Part shown: one piece after another, positions 1-8,668 of the stretch | How positions within the stretch are numbered: position 1 is the first letter of the stretch | Layout of the letters: every line of letters starts with the position of its first letter | Assembly (NCBI GenBank): GCA_001898935.1 | Contig: MKVT01000034.1 | Coordinates: 185,994 to 249,993 of the forward strand | DNA from: Paludibacter sp. 47-17 | GTDB taxonomy: Bacteria; Bacteroidota; Bacteroidia; Bacteroidales; Paludibacteraceae | Direction of reading: 5' to 3' | Length of the DNA stretch: 64,000 nucleotides | Notes under the pieces: generated by a model | Database searches by the model: none | What the model was told of the DNA's origin: nothing | Seen by the model: the letters and a program-made list of their open reading frames with translations, nothing else | Position numbers and translations under genes: made by a program

Positions 1-1
1 T

Positions 2-619
2 CCGTTGACCCCGATGAAGCTTACCATCCAGCAATTACAACGACTCAAACTTCAGGCGAATGAGGGATTCGATGCGTATTTTTCAACAGCATCGACCACC
101 TTGATCGAACAAATCGACAACTTATCGCGCATAGCGGGCACCTTTTCACAATTTGCACGGCTACCCGAAACCCAGTTACAGGAAATCGATATTGCCGCCC
201 GCTTGTATTCGTCGGTAGAACTATTTAAAAACAATCAGGATGATGTTTCGGTCCATTATTCGGGGCCACAGAGCGGAGTAATGGTGAAAGGCGATCCGGA
301 GCAACTCATACGGGTTTTTTCCAATCTATTGAAAAACGCACTCCAGTCGATTCCGTCGGGCGGATCGGGTCGAGTTGAAACAACGCTTTGGGTCGAACCC
401 GATCAGGTGATTATCAGCATAAAAGATAATGGCGTCGGAATCGAACCTGAAGCTCAAAAAAACATTTTCAAACCGAATTTCACGACAAAAAGCTCGGGCA
501 TGGGATTGGGACTTAGTATTTCGAAAGCCATAATCGAAAATGTAGGAGGCACTATTACTTTCAGTTCGGAAGTAAATAAGGGTACCGAATTTACAATTCG
601 ATTACCTAAGTTAGCATAA
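2..619 (+). CDS. Sensor histidine kinase, C-terminal part (5' end outside window)
   Basis: The reading frame is already open at the first base. It starts with PLTPMKLT, the end of an H-box (HEIKN-PLTP), so the phosphorylated His lies just upstream of the window. The visible part holds the rest of the dimerisation helices and a full HATPase_c domain: N-box (FSNLLKNALQSI), DNGVGI (about 425-442), F-box (FKPNFTTK) and G2 box GMGLGLS (about 497-514). This arrangement is typical of NtrY/NtrB-like kinases that autophosphorylate and pass phosphate to a response regulator. No regulator is in the window. The product is intact at its C-terminus and ends 55 bp before the peptidase gene. The stimulus cannot be inferred. 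Confidence 0.9.
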   Translation, partial: PLTPMKLTIQQLQRLKLQANEGFDAYFSTASTTLIEQIDNLSRIAGTFSQFARLPETQLQEIDIAARLYSSVELFKNNQDDVSVHYSGPQSGVMVKGDPEQLIRVFSNLLKNALQSIPSGGSGRVETTLWVEPDQVIISIKDNGVGIEPEAQKNIFKPNFTTKSSGMGLGLSISKAIIENVGGTITFSSEVNKGTEFTIRLPKLA

Positions 620-623
620 AAAG

Positions 624-654
624 TTGCATTCCGAACTTTTTTGAATTATTTTTG
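624..654 (+). promoter_or_regulatory. Bacteroidetes promoter for the DPP IV gene
   Basis: TTG at 624-626 and TATTTTTG at 647-654 are 20 bp apart, matching the -33/-7 pattern of the Bacteroidetes primary sigma factor. The start codon is 20 bp after the -7 box. Confidence 0.6.
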
Positions 655-674
655 CGCACTATTATTTTTTTCAC

Positions 675-2846
675 ATGAAATTGAAACGATTTATTCTTGC
701 AGCAAGCCTTCTTACACTGACGATAAGTGCCGCAGCCAACTTATTGTACGATATTACCGATGGTAAATATCGCCCGGTTCGCCCCGATATGCCTCGCTCG
801 ATGAACGACGGCGAGCATTACACCCTGATGAAGAACGGTACAACCCTATTGAAATACAGTTACCGTAGCGGTCAGGTTACCGATACGCTCCTTCATCTTC
901 CGCGGTTAAAGGATGCACCCTTAAAGAGTATCAGTGGTTACATAATGAGTCCGAAAGAGACTAAAATCCTGGTCTTTACCAATGTCGAGCAACGGTACAG
1001 GCGGTCGTTTACCGCCGAATATTTTATATTCGATGTGAAATACAAGGAATTCGATCCGCTCTCGTCCAGTAGTCCTCAGGAGGATCCGGTATTTTCGCCC
1101 GACGACCGGTATATTGCCTTTGCGCATAACAATAATTTGTACATGAAGAAAGTTGAATTTAAAACCGATATTCAGATTACAAAAGACGGGGTCAAAGGCG
1201 GTATCATTAACGGAATTGCCGACTGGGTATACGAAGAAGAATTTGGTGCAACCCGTTATTACGAATGGAGTCCCGACAGTAAATTGCTTGCATTTGTAAA
1301 ATTCAACGAAAGCAAGGTAAAAGAATTCTCATTTCAGCGGTTTACCGCAGCAAATGAAAAATTGTCGCTCTACCCGGCGTCCGAACAGTTTAAATATCCG
1401 AAGGCAGGAGAAAGCAATTCGACTGTTGGAGTCTACATCTACGACGACTTTAACAAAACGACACGCAGCATGAAGCTATTGGACACCAACCCTGATAGCT
1501 ACATTCCGCGGATACAATGGACCAACGACCAGGAAAAGCTTATGATTTATCAGTTAAATCGTCAGCAAAACAGGCTGGATATGCTTCAGGCTAATCCTCG
1601 TACCGGTATCTGCAAGCTTATCATGCGCAGAGACGACAAAGCCTATGTCGATTATCAGGATATCGACGGAACAATTTACACAAAAGATAAGAAGTTTTTT
1701 TATACGCTGAACGACAAGGACGGGTTCCGGCATATCTATCAGCACAGGATGGACGGCACTGTTGCCCGCCAGGTTACAAAGGGCAATTGGGACGTGACCG
1801 ATTTTTACGGAGTCGACGAAGTGAAAGGAACAGTGTATTACCAATCCACAGAAAGTTCTCCGCTCAATCGCGATATTTATGCCATCGACGCCAAAGGAAA
1901 GAAAACAGCATTGAGCGATGGAAAAAGTTTCAATAATGCCCGGTTCAGTAAAAATTTCAATTATTTTGTATTGACCTCATCGACTATCGACCAACCCGAT
2001 CGCATTCAGATTTATACCAATCGCAACACTAAAGTTCGCGATTTGGAAACCAATCAGGAACTAGTCGGTCGTTTTGCCCAATTAAAATTGAATCAAAAAG
2101 AGTTTTTCCAGTTTACCACCTCCGGAGGAGTACAGTTAAACGGATGGATGCTCAAACCGACCCAGTTCGACCCCACCCGAAAGTACCCGGTAGTGATGGT
2201 TCAATATTCAGGACCCGGATCGCAACAGGTTCTCAACCAATGGAATATCGGGTGGGAGTATTACTTATCGACGCGTGGATTTGTGGTAGCCTGTGTGGAT
2301 GGACGGGGAACCGGCGGACGGGGTTCCGACTTTTTAAAATGCACCTACCAACAAATGGGAGTTCTTGAAACCAACGATCAGGTTGAAGCAGCACTCTACC
2401 TGGGCAATCAATCGTATGTGGATAAAAACCGGATCGGAATATGGGGCTGGAGTTACGGAGGTTCGATGGTTTTATGGACCATGAGTACCGGCCGGCCCGT
2501 GTTTAAGGCGGGCATTTCAGTGGCTCCGGTTACCGACTGGCGATTGTACAACACAGCTTATACAGAGCGATTTATGCGCACTCCCGAAGAAAATGCCAGG
2601 GGATACGACACCACTTCGGCCATCCAACAAGCAACAAACCTCAATGGACGATTATTGATCATACACGGTACGGCCGACGATAATGTTCACGTACAAAACA
2701 CCTACCTGTATACCCAGGCATTGGTGGAAGCCGGGAAACAATTTGACATGCACATTTATACCGACAAAAATCACAGTATAACAGGGTCGGCAACCCGCCG
2801 GCATCTGTACACATTAAAAACCGAGTTCCTTGAAAAAAACTTATAA
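675..2846 (+). CDS. Dipeptidyl peptidase IV-type S9 peptidase
   Basis: This 723-residue exported serine peptidase has a Sec-type signal peptide (first ~20 residues), an N-terminal beta-propeller and a C-terminal alpha/beta-hydrolase domain. The DPP IV double-Glu motif (DWVYEEEF, about residue 185) positions the substrate N-terminus. The nucleophile is Ser593 in GWSYGG, with Asp668 in HGTADDN and His700 in KNHS. The family cleaves X-Pro or X-Ala dipeptides from peptides in the periplasm or at the cell surface, feeding peptide use. The length is normal for the family and no key residue is missing. It has its own promoter and appears monocistronic. Confidence 0.93.
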   Translation: MKLKRFILAASLLTLTISAAANLLYDITDGKYRPVRPDMPRSMNDGEHYTLMKNGTTLLKYSYRSGQVTDTLLHLPRLKDAPLKSISGYIMSPKETKILVFTNVEQRYRRSFTAEYFIFDVKYKEFDPLSSSSPQEDPVFSPDDRYIAFAHNNNLYMKKVEFKTDIQITKDGVKGGIINGIADWVYEEEFGATRYYEWSPDSKLLAFVKFNESKVKEFSFQRFTAANEKLSLYPASEQFKYPKAGESNSTVGVYIYDDFNKTTRSMKLLDTNPDSYIPRIQWTNDQEKLMIYQLNRQQNRLDMLQANPRTGICKLIMRRDDKAYVDYQDIDGTIYTKDKKFFYTLNDKDGFRHIYQHRMDGTVARQVTKGNWDVTDFYGVDEVKGTVYYQSTESSPLNRDIYAIDAKGKKTALSDGKSFNNARFSKNFNYFVLTSSTIDQPDRIQIYTNRNTKVRDLETNQELVGRFAQLKLNQKEFFQFTTSGGVQLNGWMLKPTQFDPTRKYPVVMVQYSGPGSQQVLNQWNIGWEYYLSTRGFVVACVDGRGTGGRGSDFLKCTYQQMGVLETNDQVEAALYLGNQSYVDKNRIGIWGWSYGGSMVLWTMSTGRPVFKAGISVAPVTDWRLYNTAYTERFMRTPEENARGYDTTSAIQQATNLNGRLLIIHGTADDNVHVQNTYLYTQALVEAGKQFDMHIYTDKNHSITGSATRRHLYTLKTEFLEKNL

Positions 2847-2938
2847 ACACAGCATTGGATAACAAAATATATGTTTTATAACATAGTATTAGGGATTTAT
2901 TTTTCAAAACTTCAAAATTTCAGTTCAATAAAAAATAT

Positions 2939-2946
2939 TAACTTTG
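2939..2946 (+). promoter_or_regulatory. -7 promoter element for the sugar porter/glucokinase pair
   Basis: TAACTTTG matches TAnnTTTG, 49 bp before the porter start codon. No clear -33 TTG is seen at the expected spacing. Confidence 0.45.
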
Positions 2947-2995
2947 AGCGCTGAAAAAACTAATATTTAAAACTAATTTTTTACAATTAAAAGAA

Positions 2996-4447
2996 ATGAA
3001 CAAGGAAAAGAGTAGCAATGCTTTGCCCATTGCAATGATGTTCGCGTTATTTTTCATGATTGCCTTTGTAACCGGTCTTCCAAGTCCGATGGGTGTAATC
3101 GTGGCCAAGCAATTTGGCGCCACTAACTTTGAGTCGCAGTTAGGCTTCTTTGCCAATTTTATTGCTTATGCCTTTATGGGAATTCCCGCCGGTTTGATGC
3201 TGAAAAAAATCGGATACAAAAAAACAGCCCTTGCAGCCATAGCAGTTGGATTTACCGGCGTTGGAGTTCAATACCTTTCAGGCCAATTGGGAACATTCAG
3301 CGTATACCTTATCGGTGCATTTATTTCCGGTTTCTCGATGTGTATGCTCAATGCAGTGGTAAACCCGATGCTCAACACCCTTGGCGGTGGTGGCAACAAA
3401 GGAAATCAGTTAATCCAGTTCGGAGGTTCGATCAACTCCATTGCAGCCACCATTACTCCTATGCTCGTAGGATACCTGATGGGCGCCGAAGCCGGACGTA
3501 ACATCGAAAAAGCAAGTCCGGCCTTATTCCTTGCCATGGGCATTTTTGCACTTGCATTTATTGTACTTGCATTGGTCCGTATCCCTGAACCCCATAAAGA
3601 ACGAGTTGTTAAAACCAACACCGAAGGTAAAGACAAACATAGTCCGCTTTCGTTCCGTCACTTTATACTCGGAACCATTGCAATTTTTGTATATGTCGGA
3701 GTTGAAATCGGTATTCCGAGTACTGCCAACTTATACATGACCGCCTTTACCGAGGAAGTAGCCGATGAAAAAATTGCCGAATTCGAGCGCCAACAGGCCG
3801 ATGCCGTTTATTTACAACAACTGCAGCTCGAGGACGAACAGAATAAAGCGAACGAATCGTATGTTCAGAAAGTGATCGGAGCAGATTCGTATCAAAAAGC
3901 AAAAGATATTAAAACGGGGAAAACCGTTCCGGGTTTGAATATCGATGCCGGTTTGGCCGGAGTGATTGTGGGTATTTACTGGCTCTTAATGTTAGTCGGA
4001 CGATTGATCGGAGCTTCGGTTGGTGCAAAAGTATCGAGCCGGGCTATGATGATTGCGGTTACCGGCATGGGTCTGGTTTTCCTCACCTTTGCAATTTTCC
4101 TTCCGACCAGCATCACTGTTTCAATGCCTATTAACTTCCAGTTCGAGACCACCCAGATTCCTATCAATGTCCTCTTTATTATTCTCACAGGACTCTCTAC
4201 TTCCATTATGTGGGGTAGCATCTTTAACCTTGCAGTGGAAGGGCTGGGTAAATACACCGAAGCAGCATCGGGAATTTTCATGGTAATGGTTAGCGGTGGC
4301 GGAATTGTTCCATTGATTCAGGGTTACGTAGCCGATTCGTTCGGATACCTCAGCAGCTACTGGGTAATGTTTGCTTGTGTGGCATATATGCTTTGGTATG
4401 CATTGGTTGGAAGTAAAAACGTGAATAAAGATATACCTACAGAATAA
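2996..4447 (+). CDS. FucP/GluP-type MFS sugar:cation symporter
   Basis: This 483-residue inner-membrane permease has about 12 hydrophobic segments. The pattern resembles the fucose/glucose/galactose porters (FHS family): a first helix ending in GLPSPMG and a conserved NPMLNTLGG stretch near residue 125. The ROK glucokinase starts 8 bp downstream, so the likely substrate is glucose or a related hexose phosphorylated after entry. A hydrophilic, charged segment at about residues 250-318 (ADEKIAEFERQQAD onward) separates the two helix bundles and is longer than the usual central loop. Fucose is a possible alternative substrate, because a fucI gene lies 8 kb away. Confidence 0.85.
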   Translation: MNKEKSSNALPIAMMFALFFMIAFVTGLPSPMGVIVAKQFGATNFESQLGFFANFIAYAFMGIPAGLMLKKIGYKKTALAAIAVGFTGVGVQYLSGQLGTFSVYLIGAFISGFSMCMLNAVVNPMLNTLGGGGNKGNQLIQFGGSINSIAATITPMLVGYLMGAEAGRNIEKASPALFLAMGIFALAFIVLALVRIPEPHKERVVKTNTEGKDKHSPLSFRHFILGTIAIFVYVGVEIGIPSTANLYMTAFTEEVADEKIAEFERQQADAVYLQQLQLEDEQNKANESYVQKVIGADSYQKAKDIKTGKTVPGLNIDAGLAGVIVGIYWLLMLVGRLIGASVGAKVSSRAMMIAVTGMGLVFLTFAIFLPTSITVSMPINFQFETTQIPINVLFIILTGLSTSIMWGSIFNLAVEGLGKYTEAASGIFMVMVSGGGIVPLIQGYVADSFGYLSSYWVMFACVAYMLWYALVGSKNVNKDIPTE

Positions 4448-4454
4448 TACGCAT

Positions 4455-5411
4455 ATGAACAAACCTTATGTAATCGGCATCGATATGGGCGGCACCAACA
4501 CCGTATTTGGTGTTGTAGATGCCCGTGGAAATGTACTATCGAAAAGCGCAGTTAAAACTGCTACACATTCGGATATCAACTTATATATCGACGATTTGTA
4601 CAATGAATTGATTAAGCTGATCGATGAAGCAGGCGGAAAAGATAAGATCAAAGGAATAGGCGTAGGAGCTCCCAACGGGAATTACTATACCGGCCGGATT
4701 GAATTTGCGCCGAACCTTCCCTGGAAAGGCCAGATTCCGTTTGCCGAGCTCATGTCGGCAAAATTCGGTATTCCTACGGTGCTTACCAACGATGCCAATG
4801 CGGCCGCCATTGGTGAGATGACCTATGGTGCTGCCCGCGGCATGAAACATTTCATTATGATCACACTGGGTACAGGGGTGGGCAGCGGAATCGTCATCGA
4901 TGGTAAACTGGTGTACGGTCATGATGGTTTTGCCGGCGAACTTGGTCATACCACGGCAATACGGAACGGCCGTAAATGCGGATGTGGGAAATCGGGATGC
5001 CTTGAAACCTATGCATCGGCAACCGGCGTTGCACGCACGGCCCGTGAAATTCTGGAGCTGCGCAAAGAGTCCAGTTTGTTGCGTAATTTACCCACCGACG
5101 ATATCACTTCAAAGGATGTGTACGATGCAGCTATCGACGGCGATGCCATCGCACTGGAGATTTTCGAATATACCGGTAAGATCCTGGGTGAATCGCTGGC
5201 CGATTTTGTTGCATTTTCTGCTCCGGAGGCCATCGTCCTGTTTGGCGGCTTAACAAAATCGGGCGATTTAATTCTGAAACCAATCATTGAACATATGAAT
5301 TCGAATGTGCTCCCGTTATGGCGGGATAAGGTGAAAGTAATGTTCTCTGAATTGAAAGAAGCTGATGCCGCTATTTTGGGTGCTTCGGCGCTTGCCTGGG
5401 AATTAAAATAG
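4455..5411 (+). CDS. ROK-family glucokinase
   Basis: This 318-residue sugar kinase has the phosphate-binding motif DMGGTN at residues 10-15, a DANAAAIGE segment, the GELGHT active-site stretch and the ROK zinc motif Cys175-x-Cys177-x4-Cys182. It lacks the N-terminal helix-turn-helix of ROK repressors, so it is a kinase rather than a regulator. It most likely phosphorylates glucose imported by the porter 8 bp upstream, in the cytoplasm. The start codon ATG at 4455 follows closely on the porter stop, suggesting cotranscription. Specificity for another hexose (for example mannose or allose) cannot be excluded. Confidence 0.88.
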   Translation: MNKPYVIGIDMGGTNTVFGVVDARGNVLSKSAVKTATHSDINLYIDDLYNELIKLIDEAGGKDKIKGIGVGAPNGNYYTGRIEFAPNLPWKGQIPFAELMSAKFGIPTVLTNDANAAAIGEMTYGAARGMKHFIMITLGTGVGSGIVIDGKLVYGHDGFAGELGHTTAIRNGRKCGCGKSGCLETYASATGVARTAREILELRKESSLLRNLPTDDITSKDVYDAAIDGDAIALEIFEYTGKILGESLADFVAFSAPEAIVLFGGLTKSGDLILKPIIEHMNSNVLPLWRDKVKVMFSELKEADAAILGASALAWELK

Positions 5412-5426
5412 GCAGGTTGAGTATAA

Positions 5427-5465
5427 AAAACAGGCTGTTCGGCATATGAACAGCCTGTTTTTTTA
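5427..5465. terminator. Bidirectional terminator between glucokinase and helicase genes
   Basis: The arm AAAACAGGCTGTTC (5427-5440), a 7-nt loop and the complementary arm from 5448, with A and T runs on the two sides, form a strong hairpin usable by both convergent genes. Confidence 0.85.
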
Positions 5466-6857
5466 TGTTCTGTAATTCACAAGATACACGGTTTCGGTGG
5501 CCCGGGTCAGGGCTGTATACAACCACCGGTAGTAATTACGATCAATGGTCATATCCGGCATTAAGCTCATATCGATAAATACTTTCTTCCATTGTCCGCC
5601 CTGCGCTTTATGGCAGGTAACCGAATAGGCAAACTTTACTTGCAAGGCATTGAGAAAGTCATTGTTCTGCATTTTACGATACCGCTCCCGGCGGGAACCA
5701 ATCTCCAGATAATCTTCTTCAACCCGGGAAAACAACTGATCGTTCAGCTCTTTCGATTGTGCAGGAGTTTCGGCCTGTAAGGTATCGAGCAATACCAATG
5801 CATCGAGTTCCCAACCCGAATCGAGCGAACGAAGCGACAAATCGACAAAACGTAATCCGTACATCTCGCGGTGTTTACGTATACGTGTTATTTCCACGAT
5901 ATCGCCGTTGGCTATAAAATTTATTTCTTTGTAAGGCCGGTTCCAGAAATAATTGTTCCGGGTAATCATCAACAAATCACCGTTCGATATTTCATCTTCC
6001 TTCTGCATCACCCTTCCCCGGATACCATTATTGAAATAGACAGCACGCTTATTCGACCGTGTAATTATAATCGTATCGGTTGCTCCTACCCCATCATACG
6101 AACGCTGCACTTCGTCCACCAGATCCATGCCACTGAGCGAAACAATATCGGTAAACGGCGATAGTTTTAACCGGGGCAGCTGCGAAGTCAGCTCATCGGT
6201 CAGGGCCTGACGCAATAGCGTGGCATTGTACAGGATTCCGCTTTCCATGGCCTGGCGCACCACCCTGGTGAGGATAAAATCCGTCACTTTCAGGCCATAT
6301 TCTTCCAGTACAAGTTTTTCCAATGCCGGAGAACTCTCCTGCATGACAGGAGGCAACTGCGCGGTATCGCCCATAAGCAGCATGGCACAGCCCGTCCCTG
6401 AATATACATAATGAATCAGATCGTCGAGCAATCTGCCCGTACCAAAATCGGAATCCATCCCTATATTGGTAATCATGGAAGCTTCGTCGACAATAAACAA
6501 GGTATTGGTATGTAAATTATCCGATACCTGAAATACCCTGTCCGAGACGGATTTCTGGCGGTAGATTTTTTTATGGATAGTCGTAGCCTGAACACCGGAA
6601 TAAGAACTGAACACCTTAGCCGCCCTGCCGGTCGGGGCCAGCAGGATTGTTTTCTGCTGAAGCCGGTGCAATGCACGCACCAATGCGCCCATTACGGTTG
6701 TTTTTCCGGTACCGGCATACCCTTTCAGAAGAAATACTTTTTCTTCTTCGGGACGGGCCAGGAATCGAGCCAATTCCGCGATCAGTAATGCCTGCTGATC
6801 CGTAGGCTCGAACGGCAATTCCATCCGTATTTTTGAGACTAGAAAATCTGTTAACAT
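5463..6857 (-). CDS. RecD-like/UvrD-C ATP-dependent helicase
   Basis: This SF1 helicase has 464 residues from the preferred ATG at 6857. Walker A is GYAGTGKT (residues 46-53), followed by the LLAPTGRAAKVF motif, a DEASM Walker B and a C-terminal UvrD-type motif (VTCHKAQGGQW...ALTRATE). Bacteroidales carry stand-alone helicases of this type outside RecBCD. They are thought to act in DNA processing or repair, but the exact role is not known. A -7 box (reverse strand of 6862-6869) ends 4 nt before this ATG. Either the transcript is nearly leaderless, or the next ATG at 6824 (MELPFEPT) is the true start. A longer upstream extension to 6941 would cross the promoter and is rejected. Confidence 0.85.
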   Translation of the reverse strand: MLTDFLVSKIRMELPFEPTDQQALLIAELARFLARPEEEKVFLLKGYAGTGKTTVMGALVRALHRLQQKTILLAPTGRAAKVFSSYSGVQATTIHKKIYRQKSVSDRVFQVSDNLHTNTLFIVDEASMITNIGMDSDFGTGRLLDDLIHYVYSGTGCAMLLMGDTAQLPPVMQESSPALEKLVLEEYGLKVTDFILTRVVRQAMESGILYNATLLRQALTDELTSQLPRLKLSPFTDIVSLSGMDLVDEVQRSYDGVGATDTIIITRSNKRAVYFNNGIRGRVMQKEDEISNGDLLMITRNNYFWNRPYKEINFIANGDIVEITRIRKHREMYGLRFVDLSLRSLDSGWELDALVLLDTLQAETPAQSKELNDQLFSRVEEDYLEIGSRRERYRKMQNNDFLNALQVKFAYSVTCHKAQGGQWKKVFIDMSLMPDMTIDRNYYRWLYTALTRATETVYLVNYRT

Positions 6858-6861
6858 GCAA

Positions 6862-6869
6862 CAAAGATA
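6862..6869 (-). promoter_or_regulatory. -7 promoter element for the helicase gene
   Basis: TATCTTTG on the reverse strand, 4 nt before ATG 6857. It lies 22 bp from the palindrome at 6892-6907, so a regulator bound there could also affect this divergent promoter. Confidence 0.45.
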
Positions 6870-6891
6870 TGAAAAATACCCCTTGCAATTA

Positions 6892-6930
6892 AATTGGTAT
6901 ACCAATTCTGTAAAAATTTTTATATCTTTG
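6892..6930 (+). promoter_or_regulatory. kduI promoter with perfect 16-bp palindromic operator
   Basis: AATTGGTATACCAATT (6892-6907) is a perfect palindrome. It lies in the -33 region of the promoter whose -7 box is TATCTTTG (6923-6930), 26 bp before the kduI ATG. Its core TTGGT-N2-ACCAA recurs at the kdgK promoter. The sequence resembles GntR-type hexuronate operators (ExuR/UxuR type, from memory). Overlap with the polymerase site implies repression relieved by an uronate intermediate. Confidence 0.65.
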
Positions 6931-6956
6931 CACATCAACATATAAAATTGAAGGCA

Positions 6957-7799
6957 ATGAAAACAAATTATGAACTGAGGTATGCATCACATCCGGAGGA
7001 TGCAAAAAAGTACGACACCAGCCGTCTGCGCAAAGAACATCTGATCGAGACCATCTTCAGTGCCGACGAAGTGAACATGGTGTATACCATGTACGATCGT
7101 TTGGTAGTAGGTGGAGCCATGCCTGTAAATGAAGTGCTGCCCCTGGAAGCCATCGACCCGCTGAAATCCGATTTTTTTCTCTCCCGTCGCGAATTAGGTA
7201 TTTATAATGTGGGAGGAGCCGGAACGGTAAAAGTAGATAATGAAGTAATTGAATTAGCATACAAAGAAGCCTTGTACCTGGGAGCAGGAAACCGCACGGT
7301 TGAATTCTCGAGCAACGACGCTGCCAAGCCGGCTAAGTTTTACTTCAACTCGGCACCCGCACATTGTACTTATCCCGATCGCAAGGTGACCAAAGCCGAT
7401 GCGATCGTCATGGAGCTTGGCTCTCTTGAAACAGCCAACCACCGGAATATCAACAAAATGCTGGTGCGGGAAGTGATTCAAACCTGCCAACTTCAAATGG
7501 GAATGACCGAACTCCGGGTAGGCAGTGTCTGGAACACGATGCCGGCCCATACCCATAGCCGCCGGATGGAAGCCTATTTCTATTTTGAAGTGCCGGAAAA
7601 TGAAGTTGTTTGCCATTTTATGGGTGAGCCGACCGAAACCCGTCACATTTGGATGCAAGGCGATCAGGCAGTCATATCTCCCGAATGGTCGATTCACTCT
7701 GCAGCAGCCACCAGCAATTACACATTTATCTGGGGAATGGCCGGCGAAAATCTGGATTATAGCGATCAGGATTTCCGCAAACATACCGAATTACGTTAA
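6957..7799 (+). CDS. kduI: 5-dehydro-4-deoxy-D-glucuronate isomerase
   Basis: This 280-residue cupin enzyme interconverts 5-keto-4-deoxyuronate, the spontaneous product of unsaturated uronates released by polysaccharide lyases or hydrolases, and 2,5-diketo-3-deoxygluconate. The metal ligands are visible: His198 and His200 in AHTHSRRME, Glu205, and His247 in WSIHS, at spacings matching E. coli KduI. The start at 6957 gives the usual length. An in-frame upstream start at 6894 would lie inside the operator and is rejected. kduD follows after 24 bp, forming a two-gene unit. The enzyme is cytoplasmic and indicates use of pectin, glycosaminoglycan or another lyase-degraded uronan. Confidence 0.95.
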   Translation: MKTNYELRYASHPEDAKKYDTSRLRKEHLIETIFSADEVNMVYTMYDRLVVGGAMPVNEVLPLEAIDPLKSDFFLSRRELGIYNVGGAGTVKVDNEVIELAYKEALYLGAGNRTVEFSSNDAAKPAKFYFNSAPAHCTYPDRKVTKADAIVMELGSLETANHRNINKMLVREVIQTCQLQMGMTELRVGSVWNTMPAHTHSRRMEAYFYFEVPENEVVCHFMGEPTETRHIWMQGDQAVISPEWSIHSAAATSNYTFIWGMAGENLDYSDQDFRKHTELR

Positions 7800-7823
7800 T
7801 CATCCATTTAAACAACATAAAAA

Positions 7824-8603
7824 ATGAAATTATTTGATTTATCAGGTAAAATAGCCATGGTAACCGGGGGTTCCTATGGTATTGGCTACGCACTGGCTTC
7901 GGCCTTTGCCCAGGCAGGAGCGAAAATCGTCTTCAACGATATCAATCAGGAAATGGTCGACAAGGGACTGGCCGCCTACAAAGCCGATGGCATCGAAGCT
8001 TACGGCTATGTATTTGACGTAACCGACGAAGATGCCGTAAATGCAGGGATTGCCCGAATTCAGAAAGAAGTTGGGGTCATTGATATTCTGGTCAATAATG
8101 CAGGAATCATTAAACGAATCCCCGCCCTCGAAATGACCGCCAAAGAGTTCCGCCAGGTAATCGATATCGACCTCAACGGACCCTTCATCGTATCGAAAGC
8201 AGTTGCACCCGGTATGATTGCAAAAGGTGGTGGAAAAATAATCAATATCTGTTCGATGATGAGCGAATTGGGTCGTGAGACGGTATCGGCTTATGCTGCC
8301 GCAAAAGGTGGTTTGAAAATGCTCACCAAAAATCTGGCCGTTGAATGGGCCGAACACAACATTCAGGTGAATGGAATCGGCCCCGGCTATATCGCAACAC
8401 CGCAAACAGCCCCCTTGCGCGAACCGGGTCACCCTTTCAATGATTTTATCATCGGACGTACACCTGCCGCACGCTGGGGAACAACTGAAGATCTGCAGGG
8501 ACCTGCCATTTTCCTTGCTTCGCCCGCTTCCGATTTTGTAAACGGACATGTACTTTATGTCGACGGCGGAATTTTGGCCTATATTGGAAAACAGCCAAAA
8601 TAA
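7824..8603 (+). CDS. kduD: 2-dehydro-3-deoxy-D-gluconate 5-dehydrogenase
   Basis: This 259-residue classical short-chain dehydrogenase has a cofactor loop TGGSYGIG (residues 14-21), an NNAG motif and the catalytic set Ser144, Tyr157 and Lys161 (YAAAK). Next to kduI it is almost certainly the KduD enzyme, which reduces 2,5-diketo-3-deoxygluconate with NAD(P)H to 2-keto-3-deoxygluconate (KDG). KdgK and KdgA, encoded at about 29-30 kb, then act on KDG. The assignment within the SDR superfamily rests on this pairing and on the C-terminal YVDGGILAYIGKQ. Transcription is probably from the kduI promoter. Confidence 0.93.
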   Translation: MKLFDLSGKIAMVTGGSYGIGYALASAFAQAGAKIVFNDINQEMVDKGLAAYKADGIEAYGYVFDVTDEDAVNAGIARIQKEVGVIDILVNNAGIIKRIPALEMTAKEFRQVIDIDLNGPFIVSKAVAPGMIAKGGGKIINICSMMSELGRETVSAYAAAKGGLKMLTKNLAVEWAEHNIQVNGIGPGYIATPQTAPLREPGHPFNDFIIGRTPAARWGTTEDLQGPAIFLASPASDFVNGHVLYVDGGILAYIGKQPK

Positions 8604-8642
8604 TATTACTTTTGCTGCGTTAGCTTTTAAAAGCTAACGCAG
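8584..8642 (+). promoter_or_regulatory. Promoter plus 28-bp perfect palindrome before the DUF4861 gene
   Basis: TTG (8584-8586), a 20-bp gap and TACTTTTG (8607-8614) form a good promoter. It is followed at once by a perfect 14+14 palindrome at 8615-8642 (arm CTGCGTTAGCTTTT). The palindrome spans the expected transcription start. It may be an operator, a 5' RNA hairpin protecting the mRNA, or a terminator for kduID, though it lacks a T-tract. Confidence 0.55.
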
Positions 8643-8668
8643 TATTAATTCCAAAAATGTTGTTATTT

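Noticed and set aside
7842..8549. Long antisense frames over kduD and other genes (e.g. 7254-7784, 14956-15732)
   Set aside because: They are shadows of well-supported genes on the other strand, caused by codon bias.
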